Positions 17,553-25,325 of a stretch of DNA of 64,000 bases are shown piece after piece. The stretch covers positions 8,370,001-8,434,000 of the forward strand of contig NZ_FNTQ01000001.1 in NCBI RefSeq assembly GCF_900105755.1, read 5' to 3'. A program made the translations under genes and the position numbers. The DNA comes from Streptomyces sp. Ag109_O5-10 (GTDB taxonomy: Bacteria > Actinomycetota > Actinomycetes > Streptomycetales > Streptomycetaceae). Below the pieces are notes generated by a model, which saw only the letters and a program-made list of their open reading frames with translations, made no database searches and was not told the origin of the DNA. How positions within the stretch are numbered: position 1 is the stretch's first letter; the number at the start of each line of letters is the position of its first letter.

Positions 17553-18335
17553 ATGACCATGGAAACCGAAAGTGTTCTGCATCCGAGCTTCCTGGTGCCC
17601 GTCGGGCACGTGGAGCCGGTGCCCCGCCGGATCAGGGGCGTGATCGGCGGTCGCACCGTCTTCGACACGCGGCGCGCCCTGTACGTCTGGGAGTGGCAGG
17701 CCTATCCGCAGTTCAGCATCCCGGTGCGGGACCTCGTCGACGGCGTTCTCGACGACGAAGGGGTCGCCGAGGAGCACGGTGCGGGCACCGCGCACCGGCA
17801 CACTCTGTCCGTTGGCGGGGACTCGCGCCCCGGTGCCGCCTGGGTGTGGGGGAAGGACGCCCCGGCGCCGCTCCAGGGCACGGTGCGCTTCGAGTGGCCG
17901 GCCATCGACTACTGGTTCGAGGAGGACGAACCCGTCTTCGTCCACCCCAGGAGCCCGTACTCGCGTGTGGACGCCGTGCGTTCCTCCAGCAGCGTCCGCG
18001 TGGAGCTGGAGGGTGTGGTCCTGGCGGAGGCGCCGGCGTGCGTCAAACTCTTCGAGACCGGCCTGCCGACGCGCTACTACCTCGACCGCGCGCACGTCGA
18101 CTGGACCCGACTGCGGCGGACCGACACGGTGACCCGCTGCCCGTACAAGGGAACGACGAGCGGCTACTGGTCGTTCGACGGCGCCACCGCCGCCCACGAG
18201 GACATCGCCTGGGCGTACGACTTCCCGACCATCCACGCCAACCGCATCGCGGGCCTGACGGCCTTCTACAACGAGCATGTCGACCTCTTCGTGGACGGCG
18301 AGCCGCTGCCGAAGCCCGGCGCACTCCGTTCCTAA
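17553..18335 (+). CDS. DUF427 domain protein
   Basis: A 260-residue protein with two DUF427 (PF04248) units. Each carries the family pattern of GVIGGRTVFDTRRALYVWE and a later TRCPYKGTTSGYWSF, where the Tyr, Lys and His residues are conserved. The second half also has DIAWAYDFP, typical of the family. DUF427 proteins are small beta-rich folds of unknown function, common in actinobacteria. Start codons cluster at 17550 (GTG), 17553 and 17559 (ATG); no clear ribosome binding site separates them. The gene is divergent from the epoxide hydrolase-like gene. It has no N16-spaced promoter element; the nearest TG-CACA/GGTC combination has a 14-base spacer. Confidence 0.85.
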   Translation: MTMETESVLHPSFLVPVGHVEPVPRRIRGVIGGRTVFDTRRALYVWEWQAYPQFSIPVRDLVDGVLDDEGVAEEHGAGTAHRHTLSVGGDSRPGAAWVWGKDAPAPLQGTVRFEWPAIDYWFEEDEPVFVHPRSPYSRVDAVRSSSSVRVELEGVVLAEAPACVKLFETGLPTRYYLDRAHVDWTRLRRTDTVTRCPYKGTTSGYWSFDGATAAHEDIAWAYDFPTIHANRIAGLTAFYNEHVDLFVDGEPLPKPGALRS

Positions 18336-18389
18336 CCCCCGCTCCGGTGTCCGGTCCCGGGCCGCGCTCGACTGCCCGGGACCTTCTGG

Positions 18390-18416
18390 TGTCACACGTC
18401 TGCTGCGGGCCCGGTC
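18390..18416 (+). promoter_or_regulatory. ECF41-type promoter of the esterase-hydrolase operon
   Basis: TGTCACA (18390-18396), 16 bases, CGGTC with GGTC at 18413-18416. Exact match, 46 bases before the ATG at 18463. Confidence 0.82.
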
Positions 18417-18462
18417 TCGTGGTGTGAAAAGTCCTCCTTAATCGCCAGAGAAGGAACACACC

Positions 18463-19413
18463 ATGAGCGACATCGTTCTCGAGCCCGCCGCGCAGGATTT
18501 CGCCGACGCGACCGCCAAGCCGCCGCTGCTGTACGAGCTCGGGGTCGAGGGCGCGCGCAACCTGCTCGACGACGTGCAGGCCCAGCCCATCGAGAAGCCC
18601 GACGTGGACGAGAAGTGGATCACCGTCCCGGCGGAGGTCGGCGACGTGCGGGTGCGCATCCTCAAGCCCGTCGGCAGCTCTGGCCCCCTGCCCGTCATCC
18701 TCTACGTGCACGGCGGCGGCTGGATCCTCGGCAACGCCGGCACGCACGACCGGCTCGTGCGCGAGCTGACCGTCGGGGTGAACGCCGCCTTGGTCTTCGT
18801 CGAGTACGACCGCTCCCCGGAGGCCAAGTACCCGGTCGCCGTCGAGCAGGCCTACGCGACCGCCCGGTGGATCACCACCGAGGGCGCCGGCGAAGGCCTC
18901 GACGCCTCCCGCCTGGCCGTCGCCGGTGACTCGGTCGGCGGCAACATGACCGCCGCGCTGACCCATATGGCCAAGCAGCGGGGGGACGTGGCCTTCGTGC
19001 ACCAGTCGCTGTACTACCCCGTCACCGACGCGGCCCAGGACACCGAGAGCTACCGGACCTTCGCGCACGGCCCGCATCTGACGGCCAAGGCCATGGAATG
19101 GTTCTGGGACGCCTACACCACCGACCCCGCCGAGCGCGCGCAGATCACCGCCTCGCCGTTGCGGGCGACGCTGACCGACCTCCGGGACCTGCCGCCGGCG
19201 CATGTCGTCGTCGACGAGAACGACGTGCTGCGCGACGAGGGCGAGGCCTACGCCCGCAAGCTCATCCAGGCCGGTGTGCCGACGACCACCGTCCGCTACA
19301 ACGCCTCCCTGCACGACTTCATGATGCTGAACACGGTCCGCGGCACCCAGGCGTCGACCGCCGCGATCGAGCAGGCCGTCCACGCGCTGCGCAAGGCTCT
19401 CGGAACCGACTGA
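18463..19413 (+). CDS. Alpha/beta hydrolase, acetyl esterase (HSL) family
   Basis: A 316-residue member of the hormone-sensitive-lipase-like family. The oxyanion motif HGGGWILG is near residue 84, the nucleophile sits in GDSVGGNM near residue 155, the acid is in VDENDVLRDEG and the His in NASLHDFM. These enzymes hydrolyse short acyl esters in the cytoplasm; no signal peptide is seen. The ATG at 18463 follows GAGAAGGAA. It is the first gene of a two-gene operon; the next gene begins 48 bases after its stop. An exact TGTCACA-type promoter is 46 bases upstream. Confidence 0.92.
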   Translation: MSDIVLEPAAQDFADATAKPPLLYELGVEGARNLLDDVQAQPIEKPDVDEKWITVPAEVGDVRVRILKPVGSSGPLPVILYVHGGGWILGNAGTHDRLVRELTVGVNAALVFVEYDRSPEAKYPVAVEQAYATARWITTEGAGEGLDASRLAVAGDSVGGNMTAALTHMAKQRGDVAFVHQSLYYPVTDAAQDTESYRTFAHGPHLTAKAMEWFWDAYTTDPAERAQITASPLRATLTDLRDLPPAHVVVDENDVLRDEGEAYARKLIQAGVPTTTVRYNASLHDFMMLNTVRGTQASTAAIEQAVHALRKALGTD

Positions 19414-19461
19414 CACCGCGGACCCGACCACATTCCCCGGCACCTCGAAAGGCCATTCTCC

Positions 19462-20181
19462 ATGAGTGCGCACAAGCCCACCATCGTCCTCGTACACGGC
19501 GCGTTCGCGGACGCCTCCAGCTGGAACGGCGTCGTCGACAAGCTGCTCGCACACGACTATCCGGTGATCGCCGTCGCCAATCCGCTGCGCGGACTGACCA
19601 CCGACGCCGACTACGTCCGGCAGATCGTGACATCCGTCGAGGGCCCCGTCGTCCTCGTCGGCCACTCCTACGGCGGTTCCGTGATCAGCAACGCGGCCAA
19701 GGGACTGCCCGAGGTCAAGGCGCTCGTCTTCGTCGCGGCGTTCCTGCCGGAGGAGGGCGAGAGCGCCGTCACCCTGTCGGGCAAGTTCCCCGGCAGCACC
19801 CTCGGCGACACGCTCCGGCCCGTGCCGGTGACGCTGCCCGACGGCAGGCAGGTCATGGACCTGTACATCAAACAGGCCAAGTTCCACGCTCAGTTCGCCG
19901 CTGACGTCCCCGAGGAGACCACGGCCGTCATGGCCGCGACACAGCGGCCGGTGGCCGATGCCGCGCTGGCGGAGGGCGCGTCCGCGCCCGCGTGGCGGGA
20001 CATCCGCTCCTGGGTGCTGGTGGCGGACGAGGACCGGAACATCCCCCCGCAGGTGCAGACCTACATGGCCGAGCGGGCCGGGGCTTCCGTCGTGAAGGTC
20101 TCCGCCTCCCACGCGGTCAGCGTCTCGCGCCCCGGTGACGTGGCCCGTCTGATCAACGAGGCGGCGCAGGCGACCGCCTGA
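19462..20181 (+). CDS. Cytoplasmic alpha/beta hydrolase
   Basis: A 239-residue alpha/beta hydrolase that begins directly with the first strand (TIVLVHGAFADASSWNGVV). It has the nucleophile elbow GHSYGG and the catalytic His in ASHAVSVSRP. It is closely related over its full length to the secreted hydrolase at 2049-2897 but lacks a signal peptide, so the same chemistry is available on both sides of the membrane. It is the second gene of the operon started at 18463, with GAAAGG before its ATG. A strong hairpin terminator follows the stop codon. Confidence 0.92.
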   Translation: MSAHKPTIVLVHGAFADASSWNGVVDKLLAHDYPVIAVANPLRGLTTDADYVRQIVTSVEGPVVLVGHSYGGSVISNAAKGLPEVKALVFVAAFLPEEGESAVTLSGKFPGSTLGDTLRPVPVTLPDGRQVMDLYIKQAKFHAQFAADVPEETTAVMAATQRPVADAALAEGASAPAWRDIRSWVLVADEDRNIPPQVQTYMAERAGASVVKVSASHAVSVSRPGDVARLINEAAQATA

Positions 20182-20205
20182 GCGCCGGAGGCACGCGCCT
20201 GACGG

Positions 20206-20253
20206 ACGCGGGGTGCGGGGTCCGGCCGTGAAGCCGGACCCCGCAGCCCGCGT
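20206..20253. terminator. Bidirectional hairpin between convergent genes
   Basis: A perfect 12-bp inner stem pairs 20215-20226 with 20233-20244 around the loop CGTGAA. It extends outward to about 20 pairs with one mismatch. It lies between the hydrolase stop (20181) and the convergent OsmC stop (20274). Confidence 0.8.
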
Positions 20254-20273
20254 TCTTGTGTGAGCCCCCTGCG

Positions 20274-20678
20274 TCACGGCAGCGGTGCGGGCTCCGCGAG
20301 CAGGGTGGGCACCGTGATGATCGTGACGTCCTTGGTCAGCAGCCGATGGACAGGACAGCGTCCTGCGGCCGCCAGGAGCTGGTCCCGCTGATCGGGTGTC
20401 AACTCCCCGACGAGCCCGATGTTCTTGACCACCTGCCCCTGTGCGTCGAAGCGGACCGCGACGTCCACCCGGTCCAGCGGCCACTCGTGGCGCTGCGCGT
20501 AGGCCCGCACCGCCATGGACGTGCACGCTCCGAGCGCGGCCAGGAGGAGTTCGCCCGGGGTGGGGCCGGTGTCGCTGCCGACGGGCTCCGGCTCGTCGGC
20601 TGTCAGGCGGTGTGTACCGATCGCCACGGAGCGCGCGAGCTGCTTTCCTTCGGCCACGGTAACGATGCGCGAGTTCAT
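20274..20678 (-). CDS. OsmC/Ohr family protein
   Basis: A 134-residue OsmC-fold protein. It has the glycine-rich turn with PTPGELLLAALGACTSM, where one reactive Cys sits in GACTSM, and the second Cys appears late in AAGRCPVHRLL. That two-cysteine layout is the peroxidatic pair of OsmC and Ohr enzymes, which reduce organic hydroperoxides with lipoyl-linked electrons. Proximity to a pyruvate dehydrogenase E2 is suggestive but not proof. The ATG at 20678 follows GAGAGGCAAGC. A promoter with CGTCACA-N16-GGTC lies 56 bases upstream. Confidence 0.9.
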   Translation of the reverse strand: MNSRIVTVAEGKQLARSVAIGTHRLTADEPEPVGSDTGPTPGELLLAALGACTSMAVRAYAQRHEWPLDRVDVAVRFDAQGQVVKNIGLVGELTPDQRDQLLAAAGRCPVHRLLTKDVTIITVPTLLAEPAPLP

Positions 20679-20734
20679 GCTTGCCTCTCAGCCGAGGTAC
20701 GGGCAGAGGCACGACCTGTGCCTCCCGAAGCTCA

Positions 20735-20761
20735 GACCGTGCGGGGCGCCCGACTGTGACG
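20735..20761 (-). promoter_or_regulatory. ECF41-type promoter of the osmC-like gene
   Basis: Minus strand CGTCACA (20761-20755), 16 bases, CGGTC with GGTC at 20738-20735. One -35 mismatch, 56 bases before the start. Confidence 0.68.
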
Positions 20762-20836
20762 GCCGGCCTGCCCGTACTCGGCTGCAAGCTGAGGGTGCGG
20801 GGCGGCGGTTGCCGCCCCGCGGGTGATCAGGGGTGA

Positions 20837-21574
20837 TCAGCGGGACTGGTCGGTGGGGCGTACGAGGATCTCGTTGACCGCGACGTGGTCGGGCTGTGTG
20901 ACGGCGTAGACCACCGCGGCCGCGATGTCTTCCGGCTGAAGGGTCCGCATCGACTCGGCCATGGTCTTGACCGCGGCACGCCTGGTGGGGTCCGTGATGT
21001 GGTCGGCCAACTCGGTCGACACGAAGCCAGGCTCCACGACGACGACGCGGACCCCCTGCTCGGTCACCTCCTGGCGCAGCGCCTCGGCGAAGGCGTTGAC
21101 GCCGAACTTGGTGGCGGAGTAGACCGCGGCGCCGGCCGAGGAGATACGGCCCGAGGTGGAGGAGATCTGGACCACCGCGCCGCGGGAGCGCAGCAGGTGG
21201 GGCAGCGCGGCGTGCACCGTGTACATGGAGCCCAGCAGGTTGGTCTCCACCATGCGGGTCCATTCCGCGGGATCGGCGCCAAGGACGGGGCCGGTGAGCA
21301 TGATGCCGGCGTTGTTCACGACGATGTCGAGGGTGCCGAAGCGTTCGACGGTCCGGTCGACGGCCTTGCGCACCGACTCGGGGTCGCTGACATCCATGTC
21401 CAGGACGAGGATCTCCCCGGGCGCCTCCTGCGCCAGTGCTTCGAGCCGGTCGGTCCGGCGGCCGCCGACGGCCACGGTGGCCCCCGCCTTCGACAGCGCC
21501 AGTGCGGTCGCCCTGCCGATGCCGGACGAGGCGCCGGTGACAAGGACGACCTTGGGGTCGAGAACGGAACTCAT
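20837..21574 (-). CDS. SDR family oxidoreductase
   Basis: A 245-residue classical short-chain dehydrogenase. The NAD(P) motif TGASSGIG is near residue 14, NNAG near residue 90, and the active-site Ser with YSATK near residue 153. An Arg-Arg pair after the second strand (GGRRTDR) suggests NADP preference. The substrate is unknown. It is divergent from the tetR gene at 21746, and the gap holds two inverted-repeat operators, so it is the likely target of that repressor. A TGTCACA on the right strand (21729-21723) lacks a GTC at the expected distance. Confidence 0.9.
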   Translation of the reverse strand: MSSVLDPKVVLVTGASSGIGRATALALSKAGATVAVGGRRTDRLEALAQEAPGEILVLDMDVSDPESVRKAVDRTVERFGTLDIVVNNAGIMLTGPVLGADPAEWTRMVETNLLGSMYTVHAALPHLLRSRGAVVQISSTSGRISSAGAAVYSATKFGVNAFAEALRQEVTEQGVRVVVVEPGFVSTELADHITDPTRRAAVKTMAESMRTLQPEDIAAAVVYAVTQPDHVAVNEILVRPTDQSR

Positions 21575-21652
21575 GTCAACTCCGAAAGGGGTAGTGGGGT
21601 GAGACGGGCAGGCGGTGTCGTGTGCGAGGACAGGACACGGCGGCCCGAGAAG

Positions 21653-21668
21653 ATGACCGAGGGGTCAT
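21653..21668. promoter_or_regulatory. TetR operator 1 (inverted repeat)
   Basis: ATGACC-GAGG-GGTCAT, perfect 6-bp arms, in the SDR-proximal part of the divergent SDR/tetR gap. The same arms recur in operator 2. Confidence 0.65.
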
Positions 21669-21681
21669 GTTGTGCCAGAGT

Positions 21682-21717
21682 AACACTGAAAATGACCTGC
21701 GGGTCATGTTCAGTGTT
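21682..21717. promoter_or_regulatory. TetR operator 2 (36-bp dyad)
   Basis: A 36-bp dyad with 16-bp arms (21682-21697 and 21702-21717), one mismatched pair and spacer TGCG. Its core is again ATGACC-N4-GGTCAT. It lies 28 bases before the tetR start, so autorepression plus SDR control is likely. Confidence 0.7.
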
Positions 21718-21745
21718 AATGTTGTGACACTCAGAGGGAGGCGTC

Positions 21746-22402
21746 ATGGCCGGGAGAACAGCGGCAGCGCAGGCCAGGGCCGACAGCGTGCGCAATCGAC
21801 GGCTGCTCCTGCGAGCGGCCACCGAGGCCTTCGCCGAATGCGGGGTGGATGTGTCGATGCACACGATCGCCCAGCGGGCCGGCGTCGCCAAGGGCACAGT
21901 GTTCCGGCACTTCCCGACGAAGGACGACCTTCTCGCGGCGATCATGATGCAGCTGCTCGACCGGCTGCTCGAGACGGCGGACCGGCTCCTGCGCGCCGAT
22001 GACGCCGGCCGTGCGCTGAAGGACTTCATGGCACACGGAATCGGCCTGCTCGCCGCCGACCGCGCGTTCTGCGACGTCATCGGTCGGCCCTCGCTGCAGC
22101 ACGCGAACGTACGCGCAGCCATCGACCGGCTCTGCGACACGGTCGAGGACCTCACCGCCCGGGCCAGAGAACAAGAAGCCGTCCGCGGTGACATCACCGG
22201 AACCGACATCGTGCTGCTCCTCGGCGGCATCCACCAGACCGCCCAGCCGCTGCTGGACCGCGAACCGCGGGCGTGGGAACGCTTCCTGGAGATCGCGTTC
22301 GACGGACTGCGGGCCCGTGACCGCGCGGCCCTGCCGCATCCGCCCCCCGCCCAGCTGCGGATGGCGGACCCGGCGGGCCTCTCTGCACCGACGATGACGT
22401 GA
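21746..22402 (+). CDS. TetR family transcriptional regulator
   Basis: A 218-residue TetR protein. The HTH covers about residues 20-60 (RLLLRAATEAFAECGVDVSMHTIAQRAGVAKGTVFRHFPTKDDLLAAI, in outline). The C-terminal ligand domain has a leucine-rich helix and is of the common TetR_C SACE_7040-like length. The ATG at 21746 follows GAGGGAGGC. It is divergent from an SDR gene with two shared operators between them, the classic arrangement for a repressor that controls a detoxifying reductase and itself. The inducer is unknown. Confidence 0.92.
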   Translation: MAGRTAAAQARADSVRNRRLLLRAATEAFAECGVDVSMHTIAQRAGVAKGTVFRHFPTKDDLLAAIMMQLLDRLLETADRLLRADDAGRALKDFMAHGIGLLAADRAFCDVIGRPSLQHANVRAAIDRLCDTVEDLTARAREQEAVRGDITGTDIVLLLGGIHQTAQPLLDREPRAWERFLEIAFDGLRARDRAALPHPPPAQLRMADPAGLSAPTMT

Positions 22403-22561
22403 CACTAAGTGGCACACCATCGGCGTGTTGTGAAATCATGCCGCAGCTTCTGTCCTGATCAGGCCGGTCGACCAGCCGGTCCGGACGGGGGCGGGTAACG
22501 TCTGAGTCATGCCGTCGCGGCGGCTGCGGCTCCGGATTCTCGTCGGCGTGGGGGTCGCTCC

Positions 22562-23272
22562 ATGGATCATGTCGTTGGCGCGGTACCGCTCGCCGAGTCG
22601 CTTGACGAGCGGCGGTACCTGCTGGACGTCGCCTGCCGCGCGCTCGGCAGCCGCGTCGCGGCCGAACGCGTCGTCGACGAGGCCTACCGGCGGTGGTACC
22701 GCCTTACCGATCCGGAGCGGGTCCGGATGCCGTCCCCCCGCGTCTGGCTCACCCAGGTCGTGGACGAGGCGTGTCTGATGCGACCGCCTGGTGGGGAGCA
22801 ACGGGAGATTCACGCCCTGAGGGCGTTGTGCGACGAGGACGTGGAACCGGTCGAGCGGGCCCTCTTGAGTGTGGGTGCGCGGCGTGCGCGGCCGGTGTCG
22901 GCGCGTCGCGAGGATGAGATCACTGTGGCCGTGCGGCAGGCGTGCAGCGATCAGGACGGCCCCCGACTGCGGTCGCTGCTGGCCCCCGATGCGACGGCCT
23001 TCTTCGACAGCGGCGGCAAGATCCGGGCGCTGACCCGGCCCGTCCGCGGGGGCGAGCAGGTCGCCCGCAGCCTGTTGGTCCTGCTGGCTGAACAGCGGCG
23101 TGTGACGCTGTGCACCGGATCGGTCAACGGGCGCACCGGCCTCGTCGCCCGGTGCGACGACCAGGTCGCCGCGGTGCTGACCCTCGACATCGCGGACTCG
23201 CTGGTCGTTCAGGTCTGGGCAGTTCTCAACCCCGACAAGCTGCGTAGCTGGAACCGTTCCCTTCCCGGGTGA
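22562..23272 (+). CDS. ECF41-like protein with sigma-2 and SnoaL parts but no sigma-4
   Basis: A 236-residue protein. Residues 15-50 (RRYLLDVACRALGSRVAAERVVDEAYRRWYRL) align with the sigma-2 start of ECF41 factors (RLFGIAYRVLGSATEAEDVVQEAWLRW). Residues 55-80 keep a weakened version of the following helix. The sigma-4 helices (ERAAYVLREAF...) are absent. About residues 115-236 match the ECF41 SnoaL-like extension, with DSGGKIRA (DGGGKV motif) and a clean LNPDKL motif near the end. Without sigma-4 it cannot read a -35, so it may act as a competitor or regulatory partner. It is convergent with, and overlaps by 47 bases, the ECF41 gene at 23226. Confidence 0.75.
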   Translation: MDHVVGAVPLAESLDERRYLLDVACRALGSRVAAERVVDEAYRRWYRLTDPERVRMPSPRVWLTQVVDEACLMRPPGGEQREIHALRALCDEDVEPVERALLSVGARRARPVSARREDEITVAVRQACSDQDGPRLRSLLAPDATAFFDSGGKIRALTRPVRGGEQVARSLLVLLAEQRRVTLCTGSVNGRTGLVARCDDQVAAVLTLDIADSLVVQVWAVLNPDKLRSWNRSLPG

Positions 23273-24215
23273 GCTCACGCGCCACGGCGTCCACGGGACG
23301 CGAGGGCAGGGGCGCGCCGTGGGCGCGGGATCCGAGGAAGGCGGCGATCTTGTCGGCGGTGAACACCCACAGAACCCGGTGGATCCCCCGCCGTGTGGCA
23401 GCGACGGTCATGAAGGTGGCGGGCCGGCCGTCCCGGTACAGCAGAACCCCGGCGCGCCCGTTGGCCTGCACGGGGGCGATCTCGACCGTCGGCCAGAAGC
23501 GTGACGAGGCGGTCGACAGGTTCGCCACCCGGGCACGACCGACCACGGGTACGCGGGCCGCGCCGCGCAGCCCGTTGCCGTCGGACAGACTGACCGCGTC
23601 GGGCGTCAGGAGCGCTTCCAGCGAGGCAACGTCCCCTTCCTGGGCGGCCGCGACGAAAGCATCGAGCAGCCTGCGGTGTTCCTGGACGTCGACACTGTCC
23701 CGCTCGTCGTCCGTGAGGTGCTTGCGCGCCCTGCTCACGATCTTCCTGGCGTTGACCGGGGTGAGGCGAAGTATCTCCGCGATCTCCGAGTAGCCGTACT
23801 CGAATGCCTCCCTCAGCACGTAGGCGGCCCGTTCGACGGGCGTGAGCTTCTGCAGGACGAGGAGCAGGGCGAGTTCCAGGGCCTCGGCGCGTTCAGCGCC
23901 GGCCACCGGGTCAATGCTGGTGTCGATGGGCTCGGGCAGCCAGGGCCCGATGTAGGTCTCGCGGCGCACGCGGGCGGACTGCGCCACGTTGATGGCCAGC
24001 CTCGTCGTCGTGGTCGACAGGAACGCCGCAGGGCTGGCCACCGCCGAACGGTCGGTCCGCTGCCAGCGCAGCCACGCCTCCTGCACGACGTCCTCGGCTT
24101 CCGTCGCGCTGCCCAGGACGCGGTAGGCGATACCGAAGAGCCGTGGCCGCAGTTCCACGAAGGTGGTGACGGCCTCGGCTAGGTTCCTGTCCGCGGGAGG
24201 TGCCTCTGGATACAT
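23226..24215 (-). CDS. ECF41 (SigJ-type) sigma factor, autoregulated
   Basis: A 329-residue sigma factor. Sigma-2 is at about residues 18-90 (RPRLFGIAYRVLGSATEAEDVVQEAWLRWQ), followed by the ECF41 linker PWLPEP. Sigma-4 is at about residues 130-185 (LTPVERAAYVLREAFEYGYSEIAEILRLTPVNARKIVSRARKHL). A SnoaL-like C-terminal domain covers about residues 195-315 with DGNGLRG and, near the end, VFTADKI in the NPDKL position. An exact TGTCACA-N16-GGTC element lies 87 bases upstream, so it probably transcribes itself and is the best candidate reader of all 25 elements. The last 47 bases overlap the convergent gene at 22562. Confidence 0.92.
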   Translation of the reverse strand: MYPEAPPADRNLAEAVTTFVELRPRLFGIAYRVLGSATEAEDVVQEAWLRWQRTDRSAVASPAAFLSTTTTRLAINVAQSARVRRETYIGPWLPEPIDTSIDPVAGAERAEALELALLLVLQKLTPVERAAYVLREAFEYGYSEIAEILRLTPVNARKIVSRARKHLTDDERDSVDVQEHRRLLDAFVAAAQEGDVASLEALLTPDAVSLSDGNGLRGAARVPVVGRARVANLSTASSRFWPTVEIAPVQANGRAGVLLYRDGRPATFMTVAATRRGIHRVLWVFTADKIAAFLGSRAHGAPLPSRPVDAVARELTREGNGSSYAACRG

Positions 24216-24302
24216 GTCCCTCTGACTCCGTTCCTCCGGGGCCCGGGTTGTCGGAATGCGGCCACGAGGCGCTCACAGACCCGGCGATCGTTCCACCTCG
24301 AC

Positions 24303-24329
24303 GACCGAGGGACCAAGGACGCTGTGACA
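24303..24329 (-). promoter_or_regulatory. ECF41-type promoter of the sigma gene itself
   Basis: Minus strand TGTCACA (24329-24323), 16 bases, CGGTC with GGTC at 24306-24303, 87 bases before the sigma start at 24215. Autoregulation is typical of ECF41 genes. Confidence 0.85.
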
Positions 24330-24404
24330 GTGCTTTTGGGAGCACTTTTCAGCGGCGTGGATGCGGAATCGGCCGTACGCGCCGGCTGATCTACGGCGCC
24401 GTAC

Positions 24405-24449
24405 AAAAAATGGGCCTGTCGTGCCACGGGTCGTGGCACGACAGGCCCA
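24405..24449 (-). terminator. Intrinsic terminator with T-run after the NmrA gene
   Basis: Perfect 18-bp stem (24411-24428 with 24432-24449), loop of 3 bases. On the minus strand it is followed by TTTTTT (24410-24405). It ends the NmrA transcript before the sigma gene promoter, so sigma expression is separate. Confidence 0.92.
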
Positions 24450-24460
24450 GGAAGACGCGC

Positions 24461-25207
24461 CTACCGCTGCTGGGCGAGCCAGTCGACGAAACGGGTCTCG
24501 CCGATGCGGGCGTCCGGGCCGGGAAGCAGCGTGGTCTCCTGCAACTCGGCACCGAAGTACGGGGCGTGCGCGTCGGCGACGACCGTACGCGCATCGTTCT
24601 TGGCGGCAAGGCCCTTGCGGATCAGCTCGTCCAGCCGGAAGGTGTCGGGACCGGCCACCTCGACCACACCGTTGACCGGCGTGCCCACGGCGGTGCGACC
24701 CACAGCGGCGGCGACGTCGTCCGAATAGACGGGCTGGATCTTCACCGGGGCCAGCTTGACGGTGTCACCCTCGGTCGCCGACTCGGCGATGCCCTTCATG
24801 AACTCGAAGAACTGCGTGGCATGCACGATCGACCACGGGATCCCGGAGGCCTTGATCAGTTCCTCCTGCGCCTGCTTGGCACGGAAGTAGCCGCTCTCCT
24901 GGAGCCGTTCCGTACCCACCACCGACAGGGCGACGTGGTGGGTGACACCGGCGTTCGCCTCCGCTTTGAGGAGGTTGGCGGTGGAGGTACGGAAGAACTC
25001 CATGACGGCGTCGTCCGCGAAGGAGGGCGAGTTGGAGACGTCGATCACGACGGCCGCGCCCTCCAGCACCTCGGCCAGGCCCTCGCCCGTCAGCGTGTCG
25101 ACGCCGGTGTTCGGGGCGGCCGCCACCGCCTCGTGGCCGTGTTCGTTGAGCTTGCTGACGACCTTCGAACCGATCAGTCCGGTGCCGCCGATCACTACGA
25201 CCTTCAT
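24461..25207 (-). CDS. NmrA-like NAD(P)-binding protein
   Basis: A 248-residue atypical SDR of the NmrA/SDR_a5 group. It starts at once with the nucleotide-binding turn GGTGLIGSKV. It keeps DVSNSPS and SVVGTERL but lacks the YxxxK pair of classical SDRs. Proteins of this kind are quinone reductases or NADPH-sensing epimerase-like proteins. It is highly similar to the gene at 41792-42535 and to the pseudogene at 14875-15348. The ATG at 25207 follows GAAAGGAAC. An exact TGTCACA-type promoter is 47 bases upstream and a T-run terminator follows, so it is a single-gene unit. Epimerase-type genes are recognised ECF41 neighbours. Confidence 0.9.
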   Translation of the reverse strand: MKVVVIGGTGLIGSKVVSKLNEHGHEAVAAAPNTGVDTLTGEGLAEVLEGAAVVIDVSNSPSFADDAVMEFFRTSTANLLKAEANAGVTHHVALSVVGTERLQESGYFRAKQAQEELIKASGIPWSIVHATQFFEFMKGIAESATEGDTVKLAPVKIQPVYSDDVAAAVGRTAVGTPVNGVVEVAGPDTFRLDELIRKGLAAKNDARTVVADAHAPYFGAELQETTLLPGPDARIGETRFVDWLAQQR

Positions 25208-25254
25208 GGGGACGTTCCTTTCACTCATTCTCATCTGCCACCTGCACGAGATAT

Positions 25255-25281
25255 GACCGGGAATTGATCGGCGCTGTGACA
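25255..25281 (-). promoter_or_regulatory. ECF41-type promoter of the first NmrA gene
   Basis: Minus strand TGTCACA (25281-25275), 16 bases, CGGTC with GGTC at 25258-25255. Exact; 47 bases before the ATG. Confidence 0.83.
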
Positions 25282-25325
25282 CCTTTCTCGAAAAGCCGGA
25301 AATCCTCTCCCGGGCAGGGTGATTC

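Noticed and set aside
21703..21729. TGTCACA (minus) in the SDR/tetR gap
   Set aside because: The bases at N16 read TGAC instead of NGTC. The gap is better explained by the TetR operators.
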